From contig CAOKFI010000003.1 of NCBI GenBank assembly GCA_948467675.1, positions 62,001-126,000 of the forward strand: DNA of 64,000 bases, in the 5' to 3' direction. Under the pieces are notes generated by a model. That model was not told where the DNA came from. It did no database searches and saw only the letters and a program-made list of their open reading frames with translations. The translations under genes and the position numbers were made by a program. Shown one piece after another: positions 37,000-46,187 of the stretch. Positions within the stretch are counted from its first letter, which is position 1, and every line of letters begins with the position of its first letter. The DNA comes from an uncultured Porphyromonadaceae bacterium (GTDB lineage Bacteria > Bacteroidota > Bacteroidia > Bacteroidales > Muribaculaceae).

Positions 37000-38109
37000 A
37001 TGACCGACACACGCAAGATCATACATATAGATATGGATGCGTTTTACGCCTCGGTGGAACAACGCGACAATCCCGCGTTGCGTGGCAAACCGGTGGCTGT
37101 AGGGCATGCCGAATCGCGCGGCGTTGTCGCGGCAGCAAGCTACGAGGCGCGCCGCTTCGGAGTGCGGTCTGCAATGCCGAGCACCCGCGCCAAAAGGATG
37201 TGCCCCCATCTGATATTCGTGCCGGGGCGCATGGATGTATACAAATCCGTATCGGCTCAGATCCATGACATCTTCCACGAATATACCGATGTTATCGAGC
37301 CGATATCGCTCGATGAGGCTTTTCTTGATGTCACAGTCAACAAGCCCGGCATACCGCTTGCCGTCGACATAGCGGTAGAGATCAAACAAAAGATCCGCGA
37401 ACGCCTCCACCTGGTGGCTTCGGCCGGAATATCCTACAACAAGTTTCTGGCCAAGATAGCTTCAGACCTGCGCAAGCCTGACGGACTGTGTACGATCCAC
37501 CCATCCGTAGCACTGGAATTCATCTCCCGGATTCCAATCGAATCATTCTGGGGAGTCGGTCCGGTCACCGCAAGGCGCATGCATTCGCTTGGCATACACG
37601 ACGGGGCCGATCTGCGGCAATGCCAGCTTGGATTCCTCACTCACGAATTCGGCAAAGCAGGACTCGTGTACTACAATTTCGCCCGCGGCATCGACACGCG
37701 TCCGGTCGAGGCCGAACGGATACGCAAATCGGTAGGCTGCGAACACACTCTCGACCGCGACATATACGCCCCTGAAGATGTGGCTGACGCGCTGCTCCTG
37801 GTGGCCGAAGATCTGACAGGACGCATAGAGCGCAGGCAGTTTCTCGGCAATACACTGACACTGAAAGTGAAATTTCATGATTTCACGCAGATAACCCGCA
37901 GTATCACACAACCGTCGTATCTCACCGACAAAGCCGCCATACTCGATCTCGCCGCCGGCCTGATGAATGCAGTCGAATACCGTACCCGCCCCATACGCCT
38001 TATCGGCCTGACGGTATCCAATCCTCATGCCGACAGCGACGACACACCTACATCCGACTCCGAAGGGATCCAGCTGCGCCTCGACTTCGGCCCCGACTTC
38101 CCCTACTGA
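37000..38109 (+). CDS. dinB: DNA polymerase IV (Y-family translesion polymerase)
   Basis: 369 residues from ATG 37000 (MTDTRKIIHIDMDAFYASVEQRD). Catalytic acidic residues lie in HIDMDAFYASVE (D11, D13 region) and in SLDEAFLDVT. Steric-gate and fingers residues follow (VAAASYEARRFGVRSAMP), then an HhH thumb (IPIESFWGVGPVTARRMHSLG) and the little finger domain with LTLKVKFHDFTQITRS. It performs error-prone bypass of DNA lesions in the cytosol. Full length; no beta-clamp motif beyond the C-terminal LRLDFG is obvious. A stand-alone gene with its own promoter. Confidence 0.96.
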   Translation: MTDTRKIIHIDMDAFYASVEQRDNPALRGKPVAVGHAESRGVVAAASYEARRFGVRSAMPSTRAKRMCPHLIFVPGRMDVYKSVSAQIHDIFHEYTDVIEPISLDEAFLDVTVNKPGIPLAVDIAVEIKQKIRERLHLVASAGISYNKFLAKIASDLRKPDGLCTIHPSVALEFISRIPIESFWGVGPVTARRMHSLGIHDGADLRQCQLGFLTHEFGKAGLVYYNFARGIDTRPVEAERIRKSVGCEHTLDRDIYAPEDVADALLLVAEDLTGRIERRQFLGNTLTLKVKFHDFTQITRSITQPSYLTDKAAILDLAAGLMNAVEYRTRPIRLIGLTVSNPHADSDDTPTSDSEGIQLRLDFGPDFPY

Positions 38110-38163
38110 CAAACTATATGGTTATTTGCAGCATAACAGCCCTATAATTAATTAATTATTCTA

Positions 38164-38171
38164 TATATTTG
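38164..38171 (+). promoter_or_regulatory. -7 element for the esterase gene
   Basis: TATATTTG, 21 bases before the ATG at 38193; it excludes the upstream in-frame TTG as start. Confidence 0.5.
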
Positions 38172-38192
38172 CAAAAACTTATAATCTATATC

Positions 38193-39059
38193 ATGATTAG
38201 AATTTTATCTTTAATAACCATAGCTCTGTTAGCCGTCAATGCCAATGGCGCCAATCCGGAAGTGTACAGTTTCATGTACGGCGATTCGGTGCGCACATAC
38301 ACCATGTCTGTTCCGGATTCTCTCGACGAATCGCGACCCCTCATAATCTACACCCACGGTTATGGCAGTTCGCACAGACACCAGCGGCAGGATCTCAACC
38401 GGGGAGCGGAAATATATGGATTCGCGGTATGCTATCCCGACGGCACTACCGATTCAAACGGCAAGAAAGGATGGAACGTAGGGTATCCGTCGCAGCAATC
38501 CATGGACATAGACGAAGCTGACTTTTTCGAGGCGCTCATAAAAGAGGTATGTCAACGTTTCGGTCTGAGCCGCGAGAATGTGTTTCTTACCGGGATGTCT
38601 AACGGCGGCGATCTGTGCTATCATTTCATGTACACCCGGCCGGAGCTGTTCAAAGCCTACGCTTCGGTAGCCGGACTGACCTTCACATGGGTGTATCTTC
38701 AACACCGGTTGACCTCTCCGGTTCCGTTCATGGAAATACACGGCACTGCCGACAAAACATCCATGTGGAATGGCGATCCTTGCAACACTGGCGGATGGGG
38801 TCCATACCTTCCTGTCGAGATGGCAGTATCGGCCATAGCCTGCAACAACAGGTGCACGTCAGTGACGACATCGTCTATACCTGTGATGCCGGAAAGCACA
38901 CGGCGTGTCACGCGCTACGACTACACGGGATCTCCCGATGGTGCCGATGTGACCCTTATCGAAATCGAGGGAGGCCCCCACAAGTGGAATGACGGAGACA
39001 TCGATACCGGCTCAGTTGTATGTGAATACTTCTCGCAGTTTCTGCGGTCTATTGACTGA
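38193..39059 (+). CDS. Secreted alpha/beta-hydrolase esterase (PHB depolymerase/feruloyl esterase-like)
   Basis: 288 residues from ATG 38193, giving a signal peptide (MIRILSLITIALLAVNANGA). The fold is the LpqC/esterase_PHB type: RPLIIYTHGYGSSHRHQ (oxyanion region), nucleophile Ser in TGMSNGGDLCYHF, acid in MEIHGTADKTSMW and His in IEGGPHKWNDG. Family members include feruloyl and acetyl esterases acting on plant polysaccharide decorations, and PHB depolymerases. The exported form suggests an extracytoplasmic ester substrate. It stands alone between dinB and argS. Confidence 0.85.
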   Translation: MIRILSLITIALLAVNANGANPEVYSFMYGDSVRTYTMSVPDSLDESRPLIIYTHGYGSSHRHQRQDLNRGAEIYGFAVCYPDGTTDSNGKKGWNVGYPSQQSMDIDEADFFEALIKEVCQRFGLSRENVFLTGMSNGGDLCYHFMYTRPELFKAYASVAGLTFTWVYLQHRLTSPVPFMEIHGTADKTSMWNGDPCNTGGWGPYLPVEMAVSAIACNNRCTSVTTSSIPVMPESTRRVTRYDYTGSPDGADVTLIEIEGGPHKWNDGDIDTGSVVCEYFSQFLRSID

Positions 39060-39074
39060 CATCTGTTTTTTCTA

Positions 39075-39082
39075 TATCTTTG
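39075..39082 (+). promoter_or_regulatory. -7 element for argS
   Basis: TATCTTTG matches TAnnTTTG, 38 bases before the ATG at 39120; an ATG at 39087 lies too close to be likely. Confidence 0.45.
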
Positions 39083-39119
39083 CGAGTTGATAACTCAGCT
39101 AAGCAACAAACGAATAAAG

Positions 39120-40907
39120 ATGTCACTGGATAATATCATAGCGCAGGCCGTGAGCCGCGCAGTAAAAGAATTGTACGGGGTCGACACTGCCCCGGAATCT
39201 ATAGTGCCGCAGGCGACCCGCAAAGAGTTCGAAGGCAACATGACCGTAGTGGTCTTCCCGTGGGTCAAGGCAGCCCGCAAGTCGCCGGAACAGGTAGGCC
39301 AGGAGATCGGCAACTGGCTGGTCGACAACGAGCCTGCCGTGAACCGCTTCAACGTGGTAAAAGGATTTCTCAACATAGTCATAGAGCCTACATACTGGAA
39401 TACAGTACTGCGGCACATAGCCGACACTGCCGACTACGGCACAGTGAAAGCGACTGAAGAAAGTCCGCTGGTGATGGTGGAATACTCGTCGCCCAATACC
39501 AACAAGCCGCTCCATCTGGGACATGTACGCAACAATCTGCTCGGATTCAGCCTTTCGGAGATACTCAAGGCGTGCGGCAACCGTGTGGTAAAGACCAATA
39601 TAGTCAACGACCGCGGTATCCACATCTGCAAATCGATGCTGGCATGGCAGAAGTGGGGCAATGGAGCCACTCCCGAGTCAGCAGGCAAGAAGGGCGACCA
39701 TCTTATAGGCGACTTCTACGTGCTGTTCGACAAGCATTACAAAGCCGAGCTGGCAGAGCTTACAGCCGGCGGCATGAGCCAGGAAGAAGCCGAGAAGGCA
39801 TCGCCTCTTATGCAGGAGGCACGCGCTATGCTCCGCCGCTGGGAGGCCAAGGATCCCGAAGTGCGCAAGCTGTGGGAGACCATGAACTCATGGGTATATG
39901 CCGGTTTCGACGAGACATACCGCCGCATGGGAGTAGATTTCGACAAGATATATTACGAAAGCGACACATACCTCGAAGGAAAGGAGAAGGTGCTCGAGGG
40001 TCTCGAGAAAGGCATAATGTACCGCAAGGATGACGGTTCTGTATGGGCTGATCTGACCGATGCCGGTCTCGATCACAAACTGCTGCTCCGCAGCGACGGC
40101 ACTTCTGTATACATGACCCAGGACATCGGTACAGCCAAGCTGCGTTTCCAGGATTATCCGATAGACAAGATGGTCTATGTGGTCGGCAACGAGCAGAACT
40201 ACCATTTCCAGGTGCTTTCTCTGCTGCTCGACAGGCTTGGATTCCGCTGGGGCAAGGATCTCGTACACTTCTCATACGGCATGGTGGAGCTGCCTGAAGG
40301 CAAAATGAAGAGCCGCGAGGGCACTGTGGTCGACGCCGACGACCTTATGGACGAGATGGTGGGAACGGCACGCGAGGTATCGCGCGAGCTCGGCAAACTC
40401 GACGGACTCAGCGCCGACGAGGCCGAGGCCATAGCCGAAACCGTAGGTCTGGGAGCTCTCAAATACTTCCTGCTCAAGGTCGATCCGCGCAAGAACATGA
40501 CTTTCAATCCGAAAGAATCGATCGACTTCAACGGCAACACCGGTCCGTTCATCCAGTATACCTATGCCCGCATACGCTCCGTACTCCGTAAAGCCGCCGA
40601 ACAGGGTTTTGCCATAAGCGAATACGCCACTGTGGTTCCCAACGACAAGGAGATAGCCCTGATACAGCGCCTTGCCGACTTCCCCTCGGTCGTGTCCGAA
40701 GCCGGCCGCAGCTACAGCCCGGCACTGATAGCAAACTACGTATACGATCTGGTCAAAGAGTACAATCAGTTCTACCACGACTGCTCGATACTCCGCGAGG
40801 AAGATGCCGCCGTACGCTCCCTAAGGCTCACGCTTTCCGATGTCACATCACGTGTGATCAGAACCGGTATGGGACTGCTCGGCATCAATGTTCCCGAACG
40901 TATGTGA
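39120..40907 (+). CDS. argS: Arginyl-tRNA synthetase
   Basis: 595 residues from ATG 39120 (MSLDNIIAQAVSRAVKELYG). N-terminal Add-1 domain, then the class I HIGH motif as HLGH (132-135) within SSPNTNKPLHLGHVRNN, a KMSKS-like GKMKSREG near 395, and the anticodon-binding DALR domain at the C-terminus (QRLADFPSVV...YNQFYHDCSIL...GLLGINVPERM). It charges tRNA-Arg with arginine using ATP. Full length. It is followed 43 bases later by the BI-1 family gene. Confidence 0.97.
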   Translation: MSLDNIIAQAVSRAVKELYGVDTAPESIVPQATRKEFEGNMTVVVFPWVKAARKSPEQVGQEIGNWLVDNEPAVNRFNVVKGFLNIVIEPTYWNTVLRHIADTADYGTVKATEESPLVMVEYSSPNTNKPLHLGHVRNNLLGFSLSEILKACGNRVVKTNIVNDRGIHICKSMLAWQKWGNGATPESAGKKGDHLIGDFYVLFDKHYKAELAELTAGGMSQEEAEKASPLMQEARAMLRRWEAKDPEVRKLWETMNSWVYAGFDETYRRMGVDFDKIYYESDTYLEGKEKVLEGLEKGIMYRKDDGSVWADLTDAGLDHKLLLRSDGTSVYMTQDIGTAKLRFQDYPIDKMVYVVGNEQNYHFQVLSLLLDRLGFRWGKDLVHFSYGMVELPEGKMKSREGTVVDADDLMDEMVGTAREVSRELGKLDGLSADEAEAIAETVGLGALKYFLLKVDPRKNMTFNPKESIDFNGNTGPFIQYTYARIRSVLRKAAEQGFAISEYATVVPNDKEIALIQRLADFPSVVSEAGRSYSPALIANYVYDLVKEYNQFYHDCSILREEDAAVRSLRLTLSDVTSRVIRTGMGLLGINVPERM

Positions 40908-40950
40908 TATTTCCCGCGTTTAATATACTAACCAACAAACAAGCAATCAT

Positions 40951-41661
40951 ATGGACAATTATCCTTACAATCTGCCGCCGACTCCGGCCCACATGCAGTC
41001 GCTCGACCAACGCGTCACCCAAGTAATGAAGCGCGTTTATGTCAAAATGTTCCTCGCCCTGATCCTGACGGCCGCCGCCGCATGGGTTGTCAGCGGCACT
41101 TCGCTCATATATTACATGGCTCAGCACTCCTGGGCATACTGGGGCATATTTCTTCTGGAGATAGGCCTGGTGATCGGCATATCGGCCGGAATCAACAAGC
41201 TCAGTTCACCGGCCGCCACAGCGCTGTTCGTGCTTTTTGCGATAGTCAACGGTGTGGCACTTGCACCTATATTCCTGATATACACCCATGTATCTATTGT
41301 AAAGACATTCCTTATCACATCGGCCGTGTTCGGTGCGATGAGCGTATACGGCTATACCACAGCCCGCGATCTTACCAAAATGGGTACATTCCTTTACATG
41401 GCGCTATGGGGTCTGATAGCATGCATAGTCATAAACATGTTCTGGGCCAACTCCACTATGGAGTGGATCATCTCCGGCGCCGGCGTGCTGATATTTATCG
41501 GCATCACCGCCTGGGACACTCAGAAGATCAAGACTATGGCGTCGCAGATGCCTGAAGCCGGCTACGGTCGCCTGGCAACCCTCGGCGCACTGAGCCTCTA
41601 CCTCGACTTCATAAATCTGTTCCTTTATCTGCTGCGTTTCTTCGGAAACAGCCGCAACTGA
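40951..41661 (+). CDS. Bax inhibitor-1/YccA-family membrane protein
   Basis: 236 residues with seven predicted transmembrane helices (for example MFLALILTAAAAWVVSG, WGIFLLEIGLVIGISAG, FLITSAVFGAMSVYGY, WIISGAGVLIFIGITAWDTQ). The conserved TAWDTQKIK segment near the C-terminus and the FGAMSVYGY stretch identify the BI-1 (TMBIM/UPF0005) family. Bacterial members form pH-sensitive calcium-leak channels or modulate FtsH; the role in this organism is unknown. Inner membrane. A stem-loop follows, shared with the convergent asnA gene. Confidence 0.92.
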   Translation: MDNYPYNLPPTPAHMQSLDQRVTQVMKRVYVKMFLALILTAAAAWVVSGTSLIYYMAQHSWAYWGIFLLEIGLVIGISAGINKLSSPAATALFVLFAIVNGVALAPIFLIYTHVSIVKTFLITSAVFGAMSVYGYTTARDLTKMGTFLYMALWGLIACIVINMFWANSTMEWIISGAGVLIFIGITAWDTQKIKTMASQMPEAGYGRLATLGALSLYLDFINLFLYLLRFFGNSRN

Positions 41662-41687
41662 TCATAACACACTTATTTGTTGTAATA

Positions 41688-41715
41688 GAAAGGGAGCCCC
41701 GCGGGACTCCCTTTC
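41688..41715. terminator. Bidirectional terminator between the BI-1 gene and asnA
   Basis: GAAAGGGAG (41688-41696) pairs with CTCCCTTTC (41707-41715), and most of the intervening C/G bases also pair. Confidence 0.75.
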
Positions 41716-41745
41716 TGCATTAAATATATTATCTACCGTAAAAAC

Positions 41746-42780
41746 TTATATCAGGTCGATGCCGGCAGCCCGGCAAGCCTCAATCTGCTCCTCAGGCCAT
41801 ATCGAAGCCTGGACTTCGCCGACATGGGCTTTCTGCAGCAGGAACATACAGAGACGGCTCTGGCCGATACCGCCGCCGATCGACGAAGGCAGCTCTCCGT
41901 CGAGAAGCATGGTGTGGAACTTATATCCCGCCCGTTCGGGACATCCCCGTTCCTGCAACTGCGCCAGAAGCGATGGCGCCTCCACGCGTATGCCCATCGA
42001 CGACAGTTCAAACGGACACTGCAGAACCGGATTCCACAATATGATATCGCCGTTAAGGCCTGTGAATCCGTCGGAGTTGGGTGTGATCCAGTCGTCATAG
42101 TCCGGAGCGCGGCCATCATGCGGCTCTCCGTCGGACAGCTTCGCGCCTATGCCTATAAGGAATATGGCACCATATCGCCTCACAGCCTCGGCCTCGCGCT
42201 CTTTAGCCGACAGATTCGGATACTGGCGCAACAATTCCTCGGAGTGTATGAATGTGATCTTTTCGGGAAGCACAGGTGTGATATGCGGAAACTGTTCGTA
42301 TATCATCGCTTCGGTCTCCCTGAGCGCATTATATATCTTCTCTACCGTAGCCTTGAGATAATGCAGATTACGGTCCGACGGATTTATGGTCTGCTCCCAG
42401 TCCCACTGATCCACATAAAGCGAGTGAAGATTGTCGAGCTCCTCCGATGTGCGTATAGCGTTCATGTCGGTATACAGACCGTAGCCGGGAGCTATGTCAT
42501 AAGCGCCGAGTTTGGTGCGCTTCCATTTGGCCAGAGAGTGAACCACCTCGGCTCTGGCATCGCCCATGCAGCGGATAGCGAAACCCACCGGGGGCTCCAC
42601 TCCGTTCAGATCATCGTTGAGACCGGTTCCGGACAGCACGAAGAGCGGTGCTGTCACGCGACGCAGATTCAGCACCTTGGCCAGTTTCTCCTGAAAAGTT
42701 TCCTTTATCGACTTTATGGCGACCTCGGTAGTCTCCGGCAGTAGTTTGCGCTTATATTTCTTTGGTATAATCAGCGTCAT
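41746..42780 (-). CDS. asnA: Aspartate--ammonia ligase (ammonia-dependent asparagine synthetase)
   Basis: 344 residues, class II synthetase-like fold. Signature stretches include RVTAPLFVLSGTGLNDDLNG, EVVHSLAKWKRTKL, YTDMNAIR, GDIILWNPVLQCPFELSSMGIRV and GGGIGQSRLCMFLL (motif 3-type Arg). It makes asparagine from aspartate, ammonia and ATP through an aspartyl-adenylate. Full length and cytosolic. Convergent with the BI-1 gene across the shared terminator; its promoter region is the AT-rich stretch upstream of 42780. Confidence 0.96.
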   Translation of the reverse strand: MTLIIPKKYKRKLLPETTEVAIKSIKETFQEKLAKVLNLRRVTAPLFVLSGTGLNDDLNGVEPPVGFAIRCMGDARAEVVHSLAKWKRTKLGAYDIAPGYGLYTDMNAIRTSEELDNLHSLYVDQWDWEQTINPSDRNLHYLKATVEKIYNALRETEAMIYEQFPHITPVLPEKITFIHSEELLRQYPNLSAKEREAEAVRRYGAIFLIGIGAKLSDGEPHDGRAPDYDDWITPNSDGFTGLNGDIILWNPVLQCPFELSSMGIRVEAPSLLAQLQERGCPERAGYKFHTMLLDGELPSSIGGGIGQSRLCMFLLQKAHVGEVQASIWPEEQIEACRAAGIDLI

Positions 42781-43059
42781 ATTTCAATCATTTTGCAGTT
42801 AAAACACCGCAAATATACGACATTTTTTAATTATTCGGAATTTTTTATTGACAAAATGCAACAATACAATCTGATTACAGAACTAAATGACTGCTTTTGC
42901 CCGGATATCCTCCGAAGGAAAAGTCGGTCGTCCAACCGATAGTCACATATTTTAACATTATTTAGCAATCGGGGGGGGTAATTTGACCTCTTTACCCTAT
43001 TTTTGCAAGTACGATCACCATCCTAATACACAGACACACGCAACGGTATACAGACAGGG
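42781..43059. other. Gap upstream of asnA and of the candidate small gene
   Basis: AT-rich, with a G-octamer (about 42971-42978) and a plus-strand TATTTTTG at 42998-43005 that could start a short transcript ending at the 43117-43146 hairpin. No TTTG at the usual spacing (one at 42982-42985 is too close). Confidence 0.35.
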
Positions 43060-43134
43060 ATGACGGCTCAACAGACGACAGCGAAAAAAACGGCTGTCGG
43101 GATTGAGCCCAACAACAAGAGGCAAACACAGTAG
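43060..43134 (+). CDS. Candidate 24-residue small protein
   Basis: ATG at 43060 opens a 24-codon frame (starts MTAQQTTAKKTAVGIEP and ends KRQTQ) closed by TAG inside a strong hairpin. A -7-like TATTTTTG lies about 55 bases upstream. The peptide is basic and Thr/Lys-rich, with no membrane segment. The compact promoter, short frame and terminator would suit a real small gene or a small RNA. Nothing in the sequence gives a function, and chance cannot be excluded for a frame this short. Confidence 0.3.
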   Translation: MTAQQTTAKKTAVGIEPNNKRQTQ

Positions 43135-43146
43135 TGTTTGCCTCTT
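43117..43146. terminator. 13-base-pair stem terminator between the small frame and the dehydrogenase gene
   Basis: 43117-43129 is the exact reverse complement of 43134-43146 with a 4-base loop. It lies 27 bases past the minus-strand dehydrogenase stop and overlaps the small frame's stop codon, so it may serve both strands. Confidence 0.75.
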
Positions 43147-43173
43147 GCATGCATAAAATATATGAATCCGGTG

Positions 43174-44628
43174 TCAACCGGGGATATTGTCGAGAGTCGA
43201 CATCGCTCCATGTGCTGCTATGGCATCGACATAATGCAGGTATTCGCTTACGAAAGCGTCGGATCCGCACAGGTCTGCCCCGCCGAAAGCCGACAGACCG
43301 AGGAAATCGGACGGATCGTCCGATGCTATCAGACGGCAGTCGGCTTCAGTCATGGCCGGTTCGGCGATCTCAAACTCCGCCCCGTTGTCATCGCGGCGAT
43401 ATTTCAGATAATGGCGATAGGCGGCTATCAGATATGCCACGCGGGTCAGAGGCTTGCCGTCGCGTATCATTTTCACGAGATTGGGCACCACATAGACAGG
43501 GAATTTCGATACTCCGTCGAAACAGAGCCGCGCTATCTGGTCGCTTACCGAGCGGTTGCCGAACCTCTCCACAAGCGTCTGCTTGTAGAGTTCCAGATCC
43601 GTATCGCCCGGAGCCGGCACATAAGGCGTTATATCGATATCCATGAACTGACGCACGAATCCGGCTATGCACCCGTCGCGCATGGCCTCGTCTACCTTGC
43701 GGTAACCGCCGAGAAATGCCGGATACGACAGAAGCGTATGCGAAGCGTTGAGCAGGCTCAGTTTCATGTTCTCGTAGGCTGTCACATCGTCGGTAAATTC
43801 CACGCCTACCTTTTCCCAGCAGGGACGTCCGGCAGCGAAATCATCCTCGACCACCCACTGTATGAAGTCTTCGCAGTATACCGGCGCGCGGTCGTCGGAA
43901 CCGTTGCGGGCATCGAGCCGCTCCACATCCTCAGGCCGTGTGGCCGGAGTTATGCGGTCGACCATACTGTTGGGAAATGTGACATTTCTCTCAGCCCATC
44001 CGGCCAGATCCGGATCCTGGGCGCTGAAAAAGGCCATGAACGCCTTGCGGGCCGTGCAGCCGTTATGCTGAAGGTTGTCGCACGACAGTATCGTCAGCGG
44101 TCCGGCGCCTCTGTCACGGCGACGGCGCAGCCCTTCGGCCAGATAGCCGAATGCCGTAGCCGGCCGCAGCGGAGCGGCAATGTCGGCCTGCACCGCGGGA
44201 TCGGAAAGATCGAATTCGCCGGTAGCCTTGTCGATGTTGTATCCGCCTTCGGTTATAGTGAGCGAAACAATTCTGATCTGGGGCGAAGCTATCATGTCGA
44301 GTATCGCTTCCGACGATTCAGGCGCCCACAGCAGATCTACCAGCGAGCCGATACAGAAAGCCTGATCGCGCCCGTCGCGGCCGCACACCGTAAGAGTATA
44401 CAATCCCGACTGCGCTTTCAGCGCCCTATATACAGGCTCATCGGCCTCGCGCAACAAGGCACCGCATATCCCCCATTCCGCCTGCGACGGATCCATCGCG
44501 ACAAGACGGTCGGTATAGTACTCCTCGTGGGCACGATGGAAATTTCCTACGCCGATATGCAGTATGCCGGATTTCAAACACGAACGGTCGTATCCGGCCG
44601 GTTTCACAACTTTACTGTCAAACTTCAT
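43174..44628 (-). CDS. Mannitol dehydrogenase-family oxidoreductase (polyol or hexuronate)
   Basis: 484 residues. An N-terminal Rossmann domain with GILHIGVGNFHRAHEEYY, a central ILSCDNLQHNG and TFPNSMVDRITP, and the C-terminal domain with SLLNASHTLLSYPAFLGGY and Lys/His active-site candidates. The long-chain MDR family includes mannitol 2-dehydrogenase, fructuronate reductase and tagaturonate reductase, all NAD(P)-dependent between a ketose and a polyol or aldonate. The sequence resembles the mannitol 2-dehydrogenase branch, but substrate assignment is uncertain. It starts 13 bases after the FAD oxidoreductase gene, in one operon. Confidence 0.85.
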   Translation of the reverse strand: MKFDSKVVKPAGYDRSCLKSGILHIGVGNFHRAHEEYYTDRLVAMDPSQAEWGICGALLREADEPVYRALKAQSGLYTLTVCGRDGRDQAFCIGSLVDLLWAPESSEAILDMIASPQIRIVSLTITEGGYNIDKATGEFDLSDPAVQADIAAPLRPATAFGYLAEGLRRRRDRGAGPLTILSCDNLQHNGCTARKAFMAFFSAQDPDLAGWAERNVTFPNSMVDRITPATRPEDVERLDARNGSDDRAPVYCEDFIQWVVEDDFAAGRPCWEKVGVEFTDDVTAYENMKLSLLNASHTLLSYPAFLGGYRKVDEAMRDGCIAGFVRQFMDIDITPYVPAPGDTDLELYKQTLVERFGNRSVSDQIARLCFDGVSKFPVYVVPNLVKMIRDGKPLTRVAYLIAAYRHYLKYRRDDNGAEFEIAEPAMTEADCRLIASDDPSDFLGLSAFGGADLCGSDAFVSEYLHYVDAIAAHGAMSTLDNIPG

Positions 44629-44641
44629 ATTCTGATTCAGA

Positions 44642-46012
44642 TTATTCTCCTAAATAGGCACCTTCCGCACGGAGAGCGTCCTGCAGCTTGCCCACATTGA
44701 GATCGCGCATCTCCACTCCGTCTTTTACCGACAGGGCGGCAGCCTTGCCGGCAGCCTCGCCGAGCGCCATTGCCGGAGCCATGACACGAGCCGAAGCGAG
44801 GGCCAGGTGAGACATCGACACATCTCGTCCGGCCACGATAAGACCGTTTATCTTCTTGGGTATCAGGCAGCGGTATGGTATATCATAGCTGTCCGGACAC
44901 CAGTAGAGCGAGCAGTCGCCACCCACGGGGTGATGCTGGTCTACGGGGTAGCCTGACACAGCCACTACATCGTCGAAACGCGCACAGTCCAGTACCTCCT
45001 GTTCGGTCAGGGTATATTCGCCGACTATACGCCGGGTCTCACGTACGCCCATGAACGGAGCCACACGGTCCATATAGGCATTCTCGAATCCCGGGATATA
45101 TTCCTTGAGATAGCGTACAATCTCGGCATTCTGCTCGACACACATCGCCTCGCCATGGGTGGACTGGGCGGGATCCGTGGCGTCGACACCGCTCACGCGC
45201 GACATGTTGACCCACCACTCATCGGGAGCCATTCCGGTCATGAATATGGTGCGCTCCACAGGGATATTCAGGCCGGCCTCGCGGGCTTTCCGGATCTGGT
45301 TGCGGAAGCCCACCACGGTACATATATCGTCGGCGCGGAAAAATTCATTGGGAATGAAGTCGATGTCGTAAAGTTCCGGATGGTCGGCAATAGCGTCGCG
45401 CAGTTTCCGTGAATCCACACCGCGCATCGAGAACATCAGCGTAGGTGGCTGTGCGATACCGTTCTCATTGCCGTAGGCCATCTCGGCGCCGGCACGATAG
45501 GCGATGTCGCCGTCGCCGGTGCAGTCCACGACGCGTTTCGCCAGAATAGCCTCGCGCCCTTTCTTGGATTCGATTATGACACCCTTTACAGTGTCGCCTT
45601 CCATGATCACATCGGAAGCGAACACATACATGAGCAGTTCGATACCGCACTCCTTTATTATCTGGAATGCCTGGCGCTTCACACCTTCAGGATCGACCAT
45701 GGTCAGACTCACGTGAAGCGGACATGCGCGGTGGTGTGTGGCGAGCCCCTTTTCGCGGAGACGCTCCACAAACTGCAAGGGCAGACCCTTTATTATCTCG
45801 TTGCCTTTACGTCCGAGGAATCCGAGCAATGGCAGACCGATGGTCATATTGCCGCCAAGTATGCTGCGGCTCTCGATCAGCATTACCTTCGTACCGGGTA
45901 CCAGCGCAGCCGCCTGGGCTGCCATAATGCCGGCGGGACCGGCACCGACCACAAGAACATCAACCTCCGCGCGGACAGGTATCTCGCATGCGGGAACGGC
46001 GATAGTTTTCAT
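44642..46012 (-). CDS. FAD-dependent oxidoreductase (FAD_oxidored family)
   Basis: 456 residues, no signal peptide. FAD-binding dinucleotide motif VLVVGAGPAGIMAAQAA near residue 20 and LIESRSILGGNMT, then RVVDCTGDGDIAYRAGAEM and the C-terminal NGLIVAGRDVSMSHLALASARVM with GEAAGKAAALS. This is the PF12831-type flavoprotein family, related to fumarate reductase/succinate dehydrogenase flavoproteins, whose substrates are mostly unknown. Cotranscription with a mannitol dehydrogenase-like gene suggests oxidation of a sugar acid or polyol (inference). Full length. Confidence 0.85.
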   Translation of the reverse strand: MKTIAVPACEIPVRAEVDVLVVGAGPAGIMAAQAAALVPGTKVMLIESRSILGGNMTIGLPLLGFLGRKGNEIIKGLPLQFVERLREKGLATHHRACPLHVSLTMVDPEGVKRQAFQIIKECGIELLMYVFASDVIMEGDTVKGVIIESKKGREAILAKRVVDCTGDGDIAYRAGAEMAYGNENGIAQPPTLMFSMRGVDSRKLRDAIADHPELYDIDFIPNEFFRADDICTVVGFRNQIRKAREAGLNIPVERTIFMTGMAPDEWWVNMSRVSGVDATDPAQSTHGEAMCVEQNAEIVRYLKEYIPGFENAYMDRVAPFMGVRETRRIVGEYTLTEQEVLDCARFDDVVAVSGYPVDQHHPVGGDCSLYWCPDSYDIPYRCLIPKKINGLIVAGRDVSMSHLALASARVMAPAMALGEAAGKAAALSVKDGVEMRDLNVGKLQDALRAEGAYLGE

Positions 46013-46187
46013 TTACTTTCTGATTAGATTGGTTAAAAGTGATACGTTTATTAAAATAGAGTCAGCGACGCAAATTTAACCATTTTATCAATCCGCCAAG
46101 AGTGTAATGCCGATTTCTACAAAATATTTGGAAGCACCCCGATACGGGAACGTTCCCGGAGACCGAAAACGTTCCCGGAAACGGATG

